The notes beneath the pieces were generated by a model. The model saw nothing but the letters and a program-made list of their open reading frames with translations, made no database searches and was not told the DNA's origin. A DNA stretch of 64,000 nucleotides from Candidatus Hydrogenedentota bacterium. GTDB taxonomy: Bacteria > Hydrogenedentota > Hydrogenedentia > Hydrogenedentales > SLHB01. The stretch covers positions 27,420 through 91,419 of the forward strand of contig JAKPDK010000134.1 of assembly GCA_029552745.1 (NCBI GenBank), written 5' to 3'. Positions within the stretch are counted from its first letter, which is position 1. Each line of letters opens with the position of its first letter. Position numbers and translations under genes: made by a program. Of this stretch, positions 63,903 through 64,000 are shown one piece after another.

Positions 63903-64000
63903 ATGCAGGTGCATCATAAGGGATACCGGATTCGGGGGTTTTATCGAGCGGCCCAGATCGGATATCGTTGGGCTATGAGACACCCAGATTGTCATAAACG
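63903..64000 (+). CDS. Start of a gene cut by the window edge
   Basis: ATG at 63903 follows GAGGAGGT with 9 nt spacing and the frame stays open to the last base. The visible 32 residues are basic with several aromatics (GYRIRGFYRAAQIGYRWAMR). No signal peptide or family motif can be recognised from so short a piece. Confidence 0.5.
   Translation, partial: MQVHHKGYRIRGFYRAAQIGYRWAMRHPDCHK

Noticed and set aside
1..64000. CRISPR arrays, tRNA or rRNA genes, phage modules
   Set aside because: I saw no spaced direct repeats, no cloverleaf-like sequences, no rRNA cores and no phage structural genes, but no scan was run.

Overview
The window looks like a chromosomal segment of an uncultured Gram-negative bacterium. 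The evidence for an outer membrane is an Mla/MCE lipid-transport operon, several lipobox proteins, a Wza-type exporter and a type IV pilin-like protein. The accessory content is secreted Gfo/Idh/MocA oxidoreductases with twin-arginine signals, tandem sugar-phosphate isomerase/epimerases, DUF4838, DUF4091, regulator-propeller and HEAT-repeat secreted proteins, a URO-D/MtaA-like protein and an H-X-DG pseudopilin. That mix resembles polysaccharide-degrading lineages such as Hydrogenedentota, Sumerlaeota or PVC-related bacteria. The lineage is inference: no rRNA is present and no search was run.

Layout. 1-4.1 kb: mlaE-mlaF-mlaD-lipoprotein plus a short-chain dehydrogenase. 4.1-8.0 kb (minus): isomerase, class II aldolase and FGGY kinase with 4-bp overlaps, a complete isomerise/phosphorylate/cleave sugar pathway of unassigned substrate. 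8.4-10.6 kb: four small heat-shock proteins in a row, the last one membrane anchored. 11-14.6 kb (minus): FtsY and a DUF4838 protein. 14.7-21.3 kb: an exopolysaccharide locus (glycosyltransferase, epimerase, secreted unknown, Wza-like exporter, Wzz/kinase-like protein broken by a 5-bp tandem duplication). 21.4-24.9 kb (minus): FecR/DUF6600 protein and a Tyr/Gly/Asp-rich lipoprotein. 25.1-31.8 kb: a 30-residue Lys/Ala-rich protein, a nitroreductase, a zinc alcohol dehydrogenase (minus), then an oxidoreductase/HEAT/FG-GAP operon ending at a clear terminator. 31.9-37 kb (minus): two isomerase/epimerases, a secreted fucose-isomerase-like protein, mannose-1-phosphate guanylyltransferase and a CoA-binding protein.

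The most unusual region is 37.1-47.1 kb. A Tat-exported oxidoreductase is followed by an 83-residue unknown and two remarkable ABC-importer proteins: a solute-binding protein fused to its permease with cysteine-pair zinc-ribbon-like segments inside the binding domain, and a MalG-type permease with about 330 extra residues in its first periplasmic loop made of degenerate repeats. No ATPase is encoded nearby. A GH38 alpha-mannosidase and a YdjC-like deacetylase follow on the other strand.

47.5-52.3 kb: regulator-propeller protein, a pseudopilin with a near-consensus promoter and a long structured leader, a small Gln-rich lipoprotein, and a site-2-type protease. 52.7-61.4 kb: a possible NifU-like protein, IspG, a glycosyltransferase, a sialidase-like protein, a response regulator with a degenerate GGDEF domain, a TerB-like protein, a DUF4091 protein and an orphan adenine methyltransferase. 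61.9-64 kb: an MtaA-like protein, about 1 kb with no convincing gene, and the start of a gene cut by the window edge. Four copies of a roughly 140-bp palindromic element sit in intergenic gaps throughout.
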